Shown: one piece after another, positions 37,292 to 46,622 of the stretch | How positions within the stretch are numbered: the first letter of the stretch is position 1 | Layout: every line of letters begins with the position of its first letter | From: Palsa-504 sp963753195 | GTDB taxonomy: Bacteria > Actinomycetota > Actinomycetes > Streptosporangiales > Streptosporangiaceae | Length of the DNA stretch: 64,000 bases | Assembly: GCA_963753195.1 (NCBI GenBank) | Contig: CAVWBH010000006.1 | Coordinates: 1-64,000 of the forward strand | Reading direction: 5' to 3' | Notes under the pieces: model-generated | What the model was told of the DNA's origin: nothing | Databases searched by the model: none | Seen by the model: only the letters and a program-made list of their open reading frames with translations | Translations under genes and position numbers: made by a program

Positions 37292-39106
37292 TCAGCTCGC
37301 GGCGGGCCGGTAGACCGAGGCCCCGTCGGCCCGGTAGGCAAAGCGGAAGCCGGTGGCGGACAAATACCGCGACAGGGCCTGGCCCGGCTCCGGCAGCCAC
37401 ACCACCACCCAGCCGACGTGCAGCGTGCGCAGGTCGTCCCGGGCCTTCGCGACCTGAGCCTGGCCCACCTCATAGCCGAGCTGTGCCTGGTTGAGCCGGA
37501 CGTAGAACGCGTGCTGCTTGATGCCGGCGATGGTCTGCGTGGGCACCCAGGACGCGTAGCAGATCGCCCGCGGATGCCCGTCGGCGGTCGCCATCAAGAT
37601 GGCCTGCTCGGTCGGCTCGAGGCCGTAGGACGGCTCGTTGTCCAGGCCGAACGGCACGTCGACCACGATCGAGCCGCTGTGGTCGGCGGCGATCGGCCGG
37701 TCCAGCGCCGCGAACGTGGTGGGCATGGTGGCCAGGCCCCCCGGGGACCCGGCCCAGCCCGCCTCGAGCGCGCCGAGAACCGCCACCGCCAGGATGACGG
37801 GCCAGGCCCGTCGCCGGGCTAGCCAGTCAACCGCCGCGCCCGCGAGCAGGGCGGCGCCGACCAGCCCGAGCAGGGCCAGCCGGTCGGCCTCGCGGAAGAC
37901 CGACAAGCCGGGGACCCTGATGAACCAGGTGTAGGGCATCAGCACCGAAACGCGCACGCCCTGCCAGATCTGCGCGAACGGCACGTACAGGTGATGCCCG
38001 ACGTACAGCACCGGCCCGAGCGCCAGCGCGGCACCGCCCAGCCAGAGCAGCAGAAGCAGCCAGGCGCTGCGCCGGCGCCAGCGGGCGACCAGGCCCGCCA
38101 CGGCGAGCAGGCTCAGCACCACGCCGAACGTATTCAGCGTCTCGATGCGGGTCTGGGAGGTGTAGATGTGCCCGAGCGCGCTCAGCCCGTCGTCGGTGAG
38201 CCGCGGCGAGGGCGCGAACAGGCTGGGCACGCTGGCCACCCAGGTGGCGTAGCCGAGCGACGCCGCACTCGCGCCGTTGCCGCCGGCCCGGGCCTGCTGG
38301 ACCATCGCCGCCAGCTGCGGGCTGGCCACCACCAGGCCTGCGACCGCGGCCGCCGCGACGCCGCGCACCGCACCCCGCACCGCGGCCCGGGAACGCAGGC
38401 CGGCCAGCCACGGGATCAGGGCGAGCACGGCCAGGATCAGGGCCATCACCGCCGACTCCTGGTTGACCAGGACCGAGGCCCCGAGCACCGCCCCCAGGAT
38501 CACGCCCCGGCCGATCGAGGGGTCGCGGCGCAGCCGGACCGCGGCCTCCAGCGTCAGCGGCAGGAACACCGTGCCGTACACGATGTTGAGGTGGTACCAG
38601 GTCTGGAAGGTCAGCATGGCCGACAGCCCGAAGAACGCCCCGGCGGCGATCGCGCCACTCAGCGTGGGCAGCCACAGCCGCGCCGCCCGGTACATCGCGT
38701 AGCAGGCCAGCCCGGGCGAGGCGATGACCAGCAGGTTGTAGGCGGCCGACGGGCCGAAGGCCAGCGTGACCGGGGCCATCAGCGCGCCGAGCAGCGGCAC
38801 CAGGGTGTGATATCCGAGCTGGAGGCCGACCGGCGCGGCCAGGTAGCCGGTGAACCACGGGTTGTGGAGATGGATGAGCTGGTGGGCCACCCACCACAGG
38901 TCCCACACGTAGATGGCCACGTCCCGGCTGGCCGGGAGCCGGCCGGTCAGGGAGGTGGCCAGCGGCCAGGTCGCCGCGACCCCGGCGGCCAGGTAGGCCG
39001 CCAGAACGGCCAGCTCCCGCGCCCATGGGCGACCGGAGACGCCCCGGAGTCCTTGCGGCCTGGCCGCCGCCCGGGCCTGCTGGCCGGCTGCCTGTCCCTG
39101 GACCAT
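37292..39106 (-). CDS. polytopic membrane protein, GT-C glycosyltransferase-like
   Basis: 604 aa with about 11 hydrophobic segments and a ~140-residue C-terminal soluble domain. The first outside loop carries SRDVAIYVWDLWWVAHQ, an acidic motif of the sort used catalytically in GT-C enzymes. Same overall plan as the protein at 33179 (TM block, then a TFAALDRPI / LPADAHVLVI-type domain), so they may be paralogues. The ATG at 39106 is chosen; the frame is open to 39289, but that part overlaps the divergent methyltransferase gene and is not hydrophobic. Exact reaction unknown. Confidence 0.8.
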   Translation of the reverse strand: MVQGQAAGQQARAAARPQGLRGVSGRPWARELAVLAAYLAAGVAATWPLATSLTGRLPASRDVAIYVWDLWWVAHQLIHLHNPWFTGYLAAPVGLQLGYHTLVPLLGALMAPVTLAFGPSAAYNLLVIASPGLACYAMYRAARLWLPTLSGAIAAGAFFGLSAMLTFQTWYHLNIVYGTVFLPLTLEAAVRLRRDPSIGRGVILGAVLGASVLVNQESAVMALILAVLALIPWLAGLRSRAAVRGAVRGVAAAAVAGLVVASPQLAAMVQQARAGGNGASAASLGYATWVASVPSLFAPSPRLTDDGLSALGHIYTSQTRIETLNTFGVVLSLLAVAGLVARWRRRSAWLLLLLWLGGAALALGPVLYVGHHLYVPFAQIWQGVRVSVLMPYTWFIRVPGLSVFREADRLALLGLVGAALLAGAAVDWLARRRAWPVILAVAVLGALEAGWAGSPGGLATMPTTFAALDRPIAADHSGSIVVDVPFGLDNEPSYGLEPTEQAILMATADGHPRAICYASWVPTQTIAGIKQHAFYVRLNQAQLGYEVGQAQVAKARDDLRTLHVGWVVVWLPEPGQALSRYLSATGFRFAYRADGASVYRPAAS

Positions 39107-39185
39107 GACAGGCAGCCTAGTGTGCAGCGGGCCCGGGCGCGCCGACAGCCGGGGCGAGTGCCGTCCGCTCCGGTAGAGTCGTCCG

Positions 39186-39941
39186 GTGGCATCGACTCGG
39201 ACGGCGAAGCGCGGCAGAGCCCGCGCAGAATTTTCGGCGGCAGACGCAGAGCTGGCGGAGACGCTCGACAATCTCGACGGCGCCGGCAACTACGCGGGGT
39301 GGATATTCGAGCTGATCGAGCCGCACCTCGGCGGCGAGGTGCTGGAGATCGGCGCGGGTCATGGGACCTTCACCGAGATGCTGGCCAGGAAGGCCACACG
39401 GGTCGTCGCGTCGGATATATCGCAGCGGTGCGTCAGCAGGTTGCGCGAGCGGTTCCGCGGCGAGGAGCAGGTCGAGATCCTGCTCGGATCGGTTGACTCG
39501 GCCGCCGCCCATGGCCCCTTCGACACCGTGGTCATGATCAACGTCCTGGAGCACATCGAAGACGACGACGGCGCCCTGGCCGAACTCCGCGGCCGGGTAC
39601 TGCGACCTGGCGGGCGAGTCGTTCTCTGGGTCCCCGCGTTCTCGTTTCTCTACAGCGACTTCGACCGGAGGATCGGCCACTACCGGCGCTACACCAGGTC
39701 AGGACTGCGGGCGCAGCTCTCCCAAGCCGGATACCAGGTGCAGGACGTCCGGTACGTCAACGCCGTCGGCGCGGTGGCGTGGCTGGTCCTGGCCCGCTTC
39801 CTGCGCCGCACGCCCACGCACGGCACGCCGGTCAAGGTCTTCGACCGGTATTTCGTTCCCGCGCTCAAGCGGCTGGAGCAGCGGTGGCAGCCGCCCTTCG
39901 GCCAGTCGGTGCTGGCGGTCGCGTCCCGGCCGGCGCAGTAG
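39186..39941 (+). CDS. class I SAM-dependent methyltransferase
   Basis: 251 aa. SAM motif I VLEIGAGHGTFTEMLA, motif II acidic VVASDIS, motif IV FDTVVMINVLEHIEDD and motif post-I LRPGGRVVLWVPAF. The C-terminal YRRYTRSGLRAQLSQAGYQVQ is common in methyltransferases of sugar or lipid clusters. GTG start, divergent from the membrane protein gene. Confidence 0.9.
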   Translation: MASTRTAKRGRARAEFSAADAELAETLDNLDGAGNYAGWIFELIEPHLGGEVLEIGAGHGTFTEMLARKATRVVASDISQRCVSRLRERFRGEEQVEILLGSVDSAAAHGPFDTVVMINVLEHIEDDDGALAELRGRVLRPGGRVVLWVPAFSFLYSDFDRRIGHYRRYTRSGLRAQLSQAGYQVQDVRYVNAVGAVAWLVLARFLRRTPTHGTPVKVFDRYFVPALKRLEQRWQPPFGQSVLAVASRPAQ

Positions 39942-39967
39942 CCGCTCTGGCGCCGCAGAGCGGTCGC

Positions 39968-40444
39968 TCAGCCGGCCAGCAGGACGCGGAGGCGGGCGGC
40001 CTGACGGTGCAGTTCGGGTTCGGGCACGGGGTCGGCCGAGAAGATCTGCGGCCACTCGATTGGGCCGCCCGGCGCCGGGTCGTCCCGGTACCGGGGCACC
40101 ACGTGCGTGTGCAGGTGCGGGAGGGTGTTGCCCAGCGTCATGTAGTTCAGCTTGACCGGGTCGAACCGCGCTCGCACCGCCCGGCCGGCTGCGAGCACCT
40201 CCTGCCAGTACCCGCACGCTTCCCGCGGGCCGAGGTCGGACGGCTCGGCGATATGCCCGTGCCGCCACACGACCAGGCAGTAGCCCGGGAGCCTGCTCCG
40301 CCGCTCCAGGTTCACCTCGGCGAACTCGCCGGTGAAGACGTTCACCCAGTACTCGTTGTCGCCGTGGCCCACGGCCGCGCACATCGGGCAGCCGGCGCCT
40401 GCCATCCGCTCATCCCAGTCAGCGGGCCACTGGCCGGCGGCCAT
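39968..40444 (-). CDS. HIT family hydrolase
   Basis: 158 aa histidine-triad protein. The nucleotide-binding triad is HLHTHVVPRY, with MTLGNTLP before it and an N-terminal CPMC pair that may bind zinc. Likely hydrolyses nucleoside phosphoramidates or dinucleotides. ATG start. Confidence 0.92.
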   Translation of the reverse strand: MAAGQWPADWDERMAGAGCPMCAAVGHGDNEYWVNVFTGEFAEVNLERRSRLPGYCLVVWRHGHIAEPSDLGPREACGYWQEVLAAGRAVRARFDPVKLNYMTLGNTLPHLHTHVVPRYRDDPAPGGPIEWPQIFSADPVPEPELHRQAARLRVLLAG

Positions 40445-40450
40445 CCGGGG

Positions 40451-41245
40451 TTACCGCTTCCGCGCCACGCCGGACCAGGCGGTCACCTGGTCCGGGCTGA
40501 TGACGCCTGGGTCGGGCCGCCACTGCTGCGGCTGGACCACGCCCGGTTCCAGCAGGTCGAGCCCGTCGAAGAACCGGCTGATGGCGGCCTGGTCACGCAT
40601 GGTCGCCTGCGGCCCGCGCATCCGCTCGTTCACGCGCCTGGTCATTTCCGCCTGGCTCGACGCGCGGACGTCGCTGGCGGGATGGGCGAGGACCAGGTAG
40701 CTACCGGCCGGCAAGGCCTCCACCAGCGTGGCCACGATGCCGTACGGATCATCCTCGTCCGGGATCATATGCAAGATGATCAGCAGCATGAGCGCGACCG
40801 GGGCGGTGAAGTCCAGGGTCCGCGCCGCCTGCTCCGTGATGGCCGGGATGTCGCGGAGGTCGGCCGCGACGTAAGCCGTGCGGCCCTGGGGCGTACTGGT
40901 CAGCAGCGCCTGCGCGTGGGACAGCACCATGGGGTCGTTGTCGACATAGACGATCCGCGCGGCCGGGACGACAGCCTGCGCCACCTCGTGCGTGTTGCTG
41001 GCCGTGGGCAGCCCGGCGCCGATGTCCAGGAACTGGCGGACGCCGCGGTCGGCGGCCAGGTGGCGCACCGCGCGAGCCAGGAACATCCGGTTGGCGCGCG
41101 CGTCCGCCACGATCCCCGGATTGGCCGCGATAGCCTGCTCGGCGGCTTCCCGGTCGGCAGCAAAGTTGTCCTTGCCGCCCAGCCAGTAGTTGTAGACGCG
41201 TGCGGAATGGGCGTGCCGGGTGTCGAGCTTCGGCGCCTCGGACAT
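40451..41245 (-). CDS. SAM-dependent methyltransferase, DUF574 (PF04672) family
   Basis: 264 aa, an actinomycete-expanded family. Diagnostic N-terminal HSARVYNYWLGGKDNFAADR, motif I QFLDIGAGLPTASNTHEVAQ, YVDNDPMVLSHAQALL, and C-terminal FDGLDLLEPGVVQPQQWRPD. ATG at 41245 is preferred; an in-frame start lies 12 codons upstream. Substrates of the family are mostly unknown. It lies six bases upstream of the HIT gene. Confidence 0.93.
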   Translation of the reverse strand: MSEAPKLDTRHAHSARVYNYWLGGKDNFAADREAAEQAIAANPGIVADARANRMFLARAVRHLAADRGVRQFLDIGAGLPTASNTHEVAQAVVPAARIVYVDNDPMVLSHAQALLTSTPQGRTAYVAADLRDIPAITEQAARTLDFTAPVALMLLIILHMIPDEDDPYGIVATLVEALPAGSYLVLAHPASDVRASSQAEMTRRVNERMRGPQATMRDQAAISRFFDGLDLLEPGVVQPQQWRPDPGVISPDQVTAWSGVARKR

Positions 41246-41326
41246 GACCTTGATGCTAGCGGTGCGACGCGGATCACACATGCCGGGGGCCGGCAGCGAC
41301 CCGGGTGTGGGTCATTCTTGCTTCAG

Positions 41327-42085
41327 ATGAGGTTCTCCGAGGCGCTCGTGCTCCTGGCCGCCGGGACGGCGGGCGGCATCTTCAGCACGGTGGTCGCCAT
41401 CGCCTCGCTGGTGACCTATCCGACGCTGCTCGCGCTCGGGGTGCCGCCGCTGTCGGCCAACATGACCAACACGGTGGCCCTGGCCTTCACCGGGGCAGGC
41501 TCGGTGGCCGGGTCGCGGCCCGAGCTGGCCGGGCAGGGCCGAAGGGTGCTCCGCCTGGGCCTCATTACCGCGCTCGGCGGCGCCGCCGGCGCGGCGATCC
41601 TGCTGCTGACCCCGGCGGGCACGTTCACCGTGGTGGTTCCGGTGCTGATTGCAGGCGCATCGCTGATACTGCTCGTGCAGCCCCGGCTCAGGCGGCTGTC
41701 GCCGCCCGCGGTACCGGGCGGCAGGCGGCGCCTGGTGACGGTCGCGGCGCTGTTCGCGGTGGCCATGTACGTCGGGTACTTCGGCGCGGCCGCCGGAGTC
41801 CTGCTGCTCGTGGTGCTCACCGCGATGATCAGCGAGCCGCTGGTCAGGGTCAACGCGATCAAGAACGCGGTGTCCGGGATGGCGAACGCCATGGCGGCGG
41901 CGTGCTTCGCGATATGGGGCGACGTGCGATGGAACCTGGTGGTTCCGCTGGCCGCGGGCTTCCTGATGGGCGGGTGGATCGGCCCCAAGATCGCCCGCCG
42001 GGTGCCTGCGCAGGCCTTCCGGGTCCTGGTCAGCGTGGCCGGGTTCGCCCTGGCGGTGAAGCTGGGCCTCAGCGCGTACCGCTGA
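41327..42085 (+). CDS. TSUP family transporter (sulfite exporter TauE/SafE-like)
   Basis: 252 aa, about eight hydrophobic segments. Family features: ALVLLAAGTAGGIFSTVVAIASLVTYPTLLALGVPP and AMYVGYFGAAAGVLLL repeat halves, NAIKNAVSGMANA, and the C-terminal FLMGGWIGPKIARRVP. Substrate (sulfite, sulfonate or other anion) cannot be told. No ribosome-binding site is visible before the ATG. Confidence 0.9.
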   Translation: MRFSEALVLLAAGTAGGIFSTVVAIASLVTYPTLLALGVPPLSANMTNTVALAFTGAGSVAGSRPELAGQGRRVLRLGLITALGGAAGAAILLLTPAGTFTVVVPVLIAGASLILLVQPRLRRLSPPAVPGGRRRLVTVAALFAVAMYVGYFGAAAGVLLLVVLTAMISEPLVRVNAIKNAVSGMANAMAAACFAIWGDVRWNLVVPLAAGFLMGGWIGPKIARRVPAQAFRVLVSVAGFALAVKLGLSAYR

Positions 42086-42292
42086 GGCCGCTGATGCCGT
42101 GGTCAAAATGAGGTAAGTGCGCTCATCGGGCGTTCGAGCGTGGCAAAATCTCACCCAATACACATCTGGCACGCTTTCTGCGTGCTAGCAGGCCGGCATC
42201 GCGGGCGAGGGTCAGACCCGCTGCGGGCGGCGGTGGTCAACTCGCGCTGGGGTCGCAGGGCAGTTTCCGCGCGAGCAGATTAGGAGCTCGAG

Positions 42293-42520
42293 ATGCTGGT
42301 CGTAGTCATTGTCATACTCGCGGTCGGCTACCTGGTGTCGCTGCGCATTCACCCGCTCCGCAAGTGCCCCCGCTGCAACATGAGCGGCAGGCACTTCGGC
42401 GCCATCTTCGGCGGCTCGTACCGGCGCTGCCGGAAGTGCGATGGACGCGGCCAGCTCGACCGGGTCGGCACCCAGGTCTTCTACGGCGGGACCGGGCACT
42501 CCGGGACCTTCAAGAAGTAA
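42293..42520 (+). CDS. small membrane protein with a four-cysteine zinc ribbon
   Basis: 75 aa. One N-terminal transmembrane helix (LVVVIVILAVGYLVSLRI), then CPRC...CRKC, two CxxC knuckles 19 residues apart, in a basic context like a DnaJ-type or rubredoxin-like ribbon (RKCPRCNMSGRHFG, CRKCDGRGQLD). GAG-rich sequence (AGGAGCTCGAG) precedes the ATG. Homologues of unknown function are widespread in actinomycetes. Confidence 0.8.
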   Translation: MLVVVIVILAVGYLVSLRIHPLRKCPRCNMSGRHFGAIFGGSYRRCRKCDGRGQLDRVGTQVFYGGTGHSGTFKK

Positions 42521-42526
42521 GGCTCC

Positions 42527-43495
42527 TCAGGGCGTCACGATGATCTTGCCGATGACGCCGCCCTCGGCCGCGTCATGCGCGGCGGCGACGCGATCCAGCG
42601 GGTACTTGTGCACGGGCAGGCCGGTGAGGTCGCCCGCCGCGAGCGCGGCCGTGACGTCGGCCGCCGCGCGCTCCAGCTCCGCGTCGGGCACGCCGTACAG
42701 CAAGACGAATCGCAGGATGACGTTGGCGGTCATGCAGGCCCGGACGGGCAGGACCGGGTCGGCCGACTCGGCTGCGTAGGTGACCACCGTGGTCCCGGCC
42801 CGGGCTACCGACAGGTCAAGGAGGAGGTTGGCGCCGAGCGCCACCTCGATCACCCGGTCGACGGCAGGAGCGAACGCGCGGATCTTCTCCGCCGCCCCCG
42901 CGGTGCGGTAGTTCACTACCAGGTCCGCCCCGGCCTTCTCGGCCAGCGCCGCCTTCTCGGCGCTGCTCACCGTCGTGATCACACGAGCCCCGGCCCGTTT
43001 GGCCAATTCGATGGCGAAGTGACCGACCGCTCCGGCCCCTCCGGCCACCAGTACGGTCCGGTCTTTCACCGGGCCGTCCGCGAACAGGCAGTAATGCGCG
43101 GTCAGGGCCGGGACGCCCAGGGAGGCGCCGAGCTCGAAAGAGGCGCCGTCCGGCAGCGGCACCGCGTGGCGCTCCGGCACCACGGTCCACTCGGCGGCGG
43201 TCCCCCAGCGCCGCCCGGCCGCGGCCAGCCACAGCCACACCCGCTCCCCCACCCGGCCCGGGTCGACCCCGGGACCGACCGCCTCGATGATGCCCGCGCC
43301 GTCCTGATGCGGGATCTGGAAGCCGTCGATGGGCCGGGGCGTCATCCCCGCGCGGGACTTGTAGTCGGTGGGATTGACGCCCGAGGCGCGCACCCGGACC
43401 AGGACCTCCTCCGGACCCGGCTGCGGCCGTTCGATCTCCTCGACGTGCAGCACCTCGGCCGCCGGCCCGGTGTTCCGGTACAAGGCTGCTCTCAT
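42527..43495 (-). CDS. zinc-independent quinone oxidoreductase-like (MDR superfamily)
   Basis: 322 aa NADPH-dependent medium-chain dehydrogenase. N-terminal GroES-like domain (EVLVRVRASGVNPTDYKSR), Rossmann domain with LVAGGAGAVGHFAIELAKRAGARVI, and LDRVAAAHDAAEGGVIGKIIV at the end. Structural zinc cysteines are absent, as in QOR/zeta-crystallin enzymes. Its ATG overlaps the DUF2000 stop (ATGA), forming a two-gene operon divergent from an AraC regulator. Confidence 0.92.
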   Translation of the reverse strand: MRAALYRNTGPAAEVLHVEEIERPQPGPEEVLVRVRASGVNPTDYKSRAGMTPRPIDGFQIPHQDGAGIIEAVGPGVDPGRVGERVWLWLAAAGRRWGTAAEWTVVPERHAVPLPDGASFELGASLGVPALTAHYCLFADGPVKDRTVLVAGGAGAVGHFAIELAKRAGARVITTVSSAEKAALAEKAGADLVVNYRTAGAAEKIRAFAPAVDRVIEVALGANLLLDLSVARAGTTVVTYAAESADPVLPVRACMTANVILRFVLLYGVPDAELERAAADVTAALAAGDLTGLPVHKYPLDRVAAAHDAAEGGVIGKIIVTP

Positions 43496-43902
43496 GGATG
43501 CAGCGTAGCCCCCTTGAAGACCTTGTCCACGGCGTTGCGCGGCCCGTGCAGCCCGAGCCCGGCGAACTCCAGGTCAGCCGCGGCGACGGCGCGCACCACG
43601 GCCCGGTTGTCGTCGTCATGGCCGGTGGCGAACATGTCCATGGTGTAGATGGCCATCGCCATCCCGCGGGCCAGCGCCCGCTGGTGCGCCGCGGCGAGCA
43701 CCGGGCCGTCGGCCGCGTAGACCACGACGGGCTGGCGGAACAGCTCCAGGTAGGCGTTCCCCGAACCGTCCTCGTACGGCTTTCCCATGACCTCCGGCGC
43801 GGCGGCCGCGATGCCGCTGGCCAGGAACGCGGTGACGTTGAGCTGCTGCCACTGCTCCAGGTCGGCGCGCACTGCGATGGCGATCTTGGTATCGAAGCGC
43901 AT
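43492..43902 (-). CDS. DUF2000 family protein
   Basis: 136 aa. Pattern FDTKIAIAVRADLEQWQQLNVTAFLASGI and ALARGMAMAIYTMDMFATGHDDDNR matches DUF2000 (PF09391), a PTH2-like fold of unknown function. ATG start; an in-frame GTG two codons earlier is possible. Coupled to the oxidoreductase. The divergent AraC gene starts 78 bases away. Confidence 0.85.
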   Translation of the reverse strand: MRFDTKIAIAVRADLEQWQQLNVTAFLASGIAAAAPEVMGKPYEDGSGNAYLELFRQPVVVYAADGPVLAAAHQRALARGMAMAIYTMDMFATGHDDDNRAVVRAVAAADLEFAGLGLHGPRNAVDKVFKGATLHP

Positions 43903-43979
43903 ATTCACCGTTCCCACGGTGGCCTGGCCGCGGGCCCCCGTCTTGAACGCTGGAGCACGGGGCGTTGCGATAATAGAGT

Positions 43980-44831
43980 ATGGCTGGCGGCGGCCCTTCG
44001 TCCGCGGACTGGGCTCGGTACTGGCGCGCGGACAGCGTGCCGGTGGAGGCGATGTACGCCCACTTCAGCTCGCACGTGTACCACCGGCACAGCCACGAGA
44101 GTTACTCGTTCGGCGTGACCGAGACCGGAGCCCAGGCGTTCACCTGCCGGCACGGGCGCCACGTGAGCGGTCCGGGCATGGTGATGGCCTTCAACCCTGA
44201 CGATCCGCACGACGGCCACGCGGCCCGTGACGGCGGGTTCACCTACCGGATGGTGCACATCTGGCCGGAATTCTTCGCCGGCCTGGCCGGCACCGGCGGC
44301 GTGCTGCCGCTGTTCCGCTCGCCGGTCCTGGATGATCCGGCCACGGCGCATGCGCTGCGCGGCCTGCACCTGGCGCTGACCGGTCCGGCCAGTGAGCTGG
44401 AGCGTTACGAGCGGCTCGCCGCCGCGGCCGGGCTCCTGGTCCGGCACGCCTCCGGGCGCGCTACGGTCCCCGGCCCGGCGCGACCGGATACTCAGCTGGC
44501 GGTAAGGATCCGCGCGATCATCCACGACTGCGGCGCGGCCGCCGACCTGTCCGCCGACGGGCTGGCCGCTGCCGCCGGGTGCAGCAGGTACGCGGCCTAC
44601 CGGGCCTTCCGTCAGGTGTACGGGCTCGCGCCCAGCGAATACCAGCGGCAGCTTCGGGTACGGGCGGCGCGCGGGCTGCTATCCCGCGGCGTATCGCCCG
44701 CGGCGGCCGCGGCCGAGGCCGGGTTCGCCGACCAGGCGCACCTGACCCGCTGGTTCCGGCGCAGCTACGGGATCACCCCCGGCGCCTACCGTGCCGCCGC
44801 GATGCGCCCCGGGCAACATCGCCGATCGTGA
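43980..44831 (+). CDS. AraC family transcriptional regulator
   Basis: 283 aa. N-terminal cupin sensor (~20-100, HRHSHESYSFGVTETGAQAF), C-terminal double HTH (~185-275): GLAAAAGCSRYAAYRAFRQVYGLAPSEYQRQLRVRAA and AAAAEAGFADQAHLTRWFRRSYGITPGAYR. Probably regulates the divergent DUF2000-oxidoreductase pair through the shared 77-base promoter region. ATG start. Confidence 0.93.
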   Translation: MAGGGPSSADWARYWRADSVPVEAMYAHFSSHVYHRHSHESYSFGVTETGAQAFTCRHGRHVSGPGMVMAFNPDDPHDGHAARDGGFTYRMVHIWPEFFAGLAGTGGVLPLFRSPVLDDPATAHALRGLHLALTGPASELERYERLAAAAGLLVRHASGRATVPGPARPDTQLAVRIRAIIHDCGAAADLSADGLAAAAGCSRYAAYRAFRQVYGLAPSEYQRQLRVRAARGLLSRGVSPAAAAAEAGFADQAHLTRWFRRSYGITPGAYRAAAMRPGQHRRS

Positions 44832-44844
44832 GGGAGGACCGCCG

Positions 44845-45518
44845 GTGACCGCCAGCACGTGGAGCACGATCGCCAGCCTGGCTACCGCGCTGGGCACCCT
44901 CATCCTGGCCGTGGCCACCTTCTCGGCGGTCCGTTCGTCGAACCTGATGGCCAGGGTCGCGCGCGAGCAGCTGCTGGTCCAGCTGCGGCCGGTGCTGACC
45001 ACCTCGCGGCGGGAGGACCCGGCCCCGAAGGTCAACTTCGGCGACAGCAAATGGTGCAGATCCCCGGCGGCGGCGCGGTGGGCGAGGTCGGCCCGGGCGA
45101 CGGGTCGCTGGGGCCGGACACCCCGGTCGTCTACCTGGCCATCGCGCTGCGCAACGCGGGCAACGGCATCGCGGTGCTGCACGGCTGGCGCTTCTACCCG
45201 GACTGGCACCGCGATCTCGACCATGCCCCGCTGGAGGAATTCGTGCGGCAGACCCGGGATCTGTACATTCCGGTCGGCGACGTCGGGTTCTGGCCGGGCG
45301 CGTTCCGCGACACCGAGCAGGCCGGGTACGAGGAGGCACGAAAGGTCATCGAGGCCCGCGAGCCCTGGACGGCGGAACTGCCCTACGGCGACCACGAGGG
45401 CGGGCAGCGGGTCGTCAGCCGGTTCACCGCGACACCGGTCGGGGACGCGGACGGCCAGCCGCGATGGCTGGCCTCGGCGAGCAGGCACTGGAACATCGAC
45501 CGGCCCGACCCGAGGTGA
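44845..45518 (+). pseudogene. membrane-anchored hypothetical protein, frameshifted
   Basis: The N-terminal half is read from GTG 44845 (TASTWSTIASLATALGTLIL, a transmembrane helix, to VLTTSRREDPAPKVNFGDS). The C-terminal half continues in the -1 frame from about 45050 (MVQIPGGGAVGEVGPGDG to HWNIDRPDPR, stop 45518). The halves join naturally at FGDS/MVQIPGGG, so one base is missing or two added near CAGCAAATGG (45045-45055). No classical slippery heptamer is present. Either a pseudogene or a sequencing error. I do not recognise a named family. Confidence 0.75.
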
Positions 45519-45685
45519 GCCTCGCAGGCTACGCACAGGGATTCCCCAGCTCGCGCGGGTGATTCCGGACCGGCTTTGCAGCATTACCTCTGGTACTGTC
45601 GCAAGCCTGTACATCACGATCAGGTATCAGTCCCCGTCCGGAAGCGCCATATTTCGCGACATGGCAAGGCAGGTGAGCGGAGCAG

Positions 45686-46585
45686 GTGCGGTGGCGAGCA
45701 GCGCGGCGTGCCGGACCAGACCCGGCGGCCCGGGGCGGCGAGAAGCCCCGGCCCGGGCAGATCAGCGGCCCGCGCGGGCGCTGGTTCTCGGGGCGGTCGG
45801 CTGCGGTCGCCCTCATCACCGCGCTGAGTGTCGGCGTGCTCGTCACGGTGACCCCGGCGGCAGGCGCCGCCGGTGACATTGCCACCGGGTTCGCGCGGGC
45901 GGTGCGGCAGCTGGTGTCCGGATCACAGACCGGGCGGCCCTTCGCCGGAACCCCGGCGGTCGGGGCGCTGTTCACCTGGTCCGCAGGCAAGCTCGGCCGT
46001 CACTTCTGCACCGGCAGCGTGGTCGGCAGCCCGCAAGGGGACCTGGTGGTCACCGCCGCGCACTGCGTGAGCGGCCTGCAGGACTCCTCGATGGCGTTCG
46101 TGCCGGGATACAACCGCGGCACGGCCCCTTACGGGGTGTGGACGGTGACGAAGGTCTACACCGACCACGCCTGGGCTTCGTCGGCCGATCCGGATGACGA
46201 CGTGGCGTTCTTGCAGGTCAGCCAGCCCGGATCGATCGTGCCGATCCAGGACGTGACGGGTGCGGAACAGCTCCGGACGGGCACGGGCGCCCGGCAGCTG
46301 GTCGATGTCATCGGCTACCCGGAGGCCGCCGGTGAGCCCATCGCCTGCCGGGACTGGACCAGCGAGCCGATGGCGGGCCAGCTGGAGTTCGACTGCGGCG
46401 GTTACACCGACGGGACGAGCGGCGGGCCGTTCCTGGCCGACGTCGACGCGGCGACCGGCCAGGGCACGGTCATCGGCGTCATCGGCGGGTACGAGCAGGG
46501 CGGGGATACGCCGGACGTCTCGTACTCATCCGTGTTCGGCGCGAACGTCGCGTCCTTGTACGCCGACGCCGTGGCCGGCGTCTGA
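45686..46585 (+). CDS. secreted trypsin-like serine protease
   Basis: 299 aa, chymotrypsin fold. Long basic n-region then signal helix AAVALITALSVGVLVTV and PAAGAAG cleavage-like site. Catalytic His in LVVTAAHCVSG, Asp in PDDDVAFLQV and Ser in YTDGTSGGPFL; a Cys pair (CRDW...DCGG) brackets the active-site region. GTG start with GGAG close upstream; the exact start is uncertain because the n-region is unusually long. Confidence 0.9.
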   Translation: MRWRAARRAGPDPAARGGEKPRPGQISGPRGRWFSGRSAAVALITALSVGVLVTVTPAAGAAGDIATGFARAVRQLVSGSQTGRPFAGTPAVGALFTWSAGKLGRHFCTGSVVGSPQGDLVVTAAHCVSGLQDSSMAFVPGYNRGTAPYGVWTVTKVYTDHAWASSADPDDDVAFLQVSQPGSIVPIQDVTGAEQLRTGTGARQLVDVIGYPEAAGEPIACRDWTSEPMAGQLEFDCGGYTDGTSGGPFLADVDAATGQGTVIGVIGGYEQGGDTPDVSYSSVFGANVASLYADAVAGV

Positions 46586-46622
46586 CCCCGGGCCAGCGGA
46601 CCTCAGCTGGCCCCGGAGGCGA

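Noticed and set aside
45040..45060. Programmed -1 frameshift
   Set aside because: The junction (AGCAAATGG) does not match an X-XXY-YYZ slippery site and no strong downstream stem is visible.
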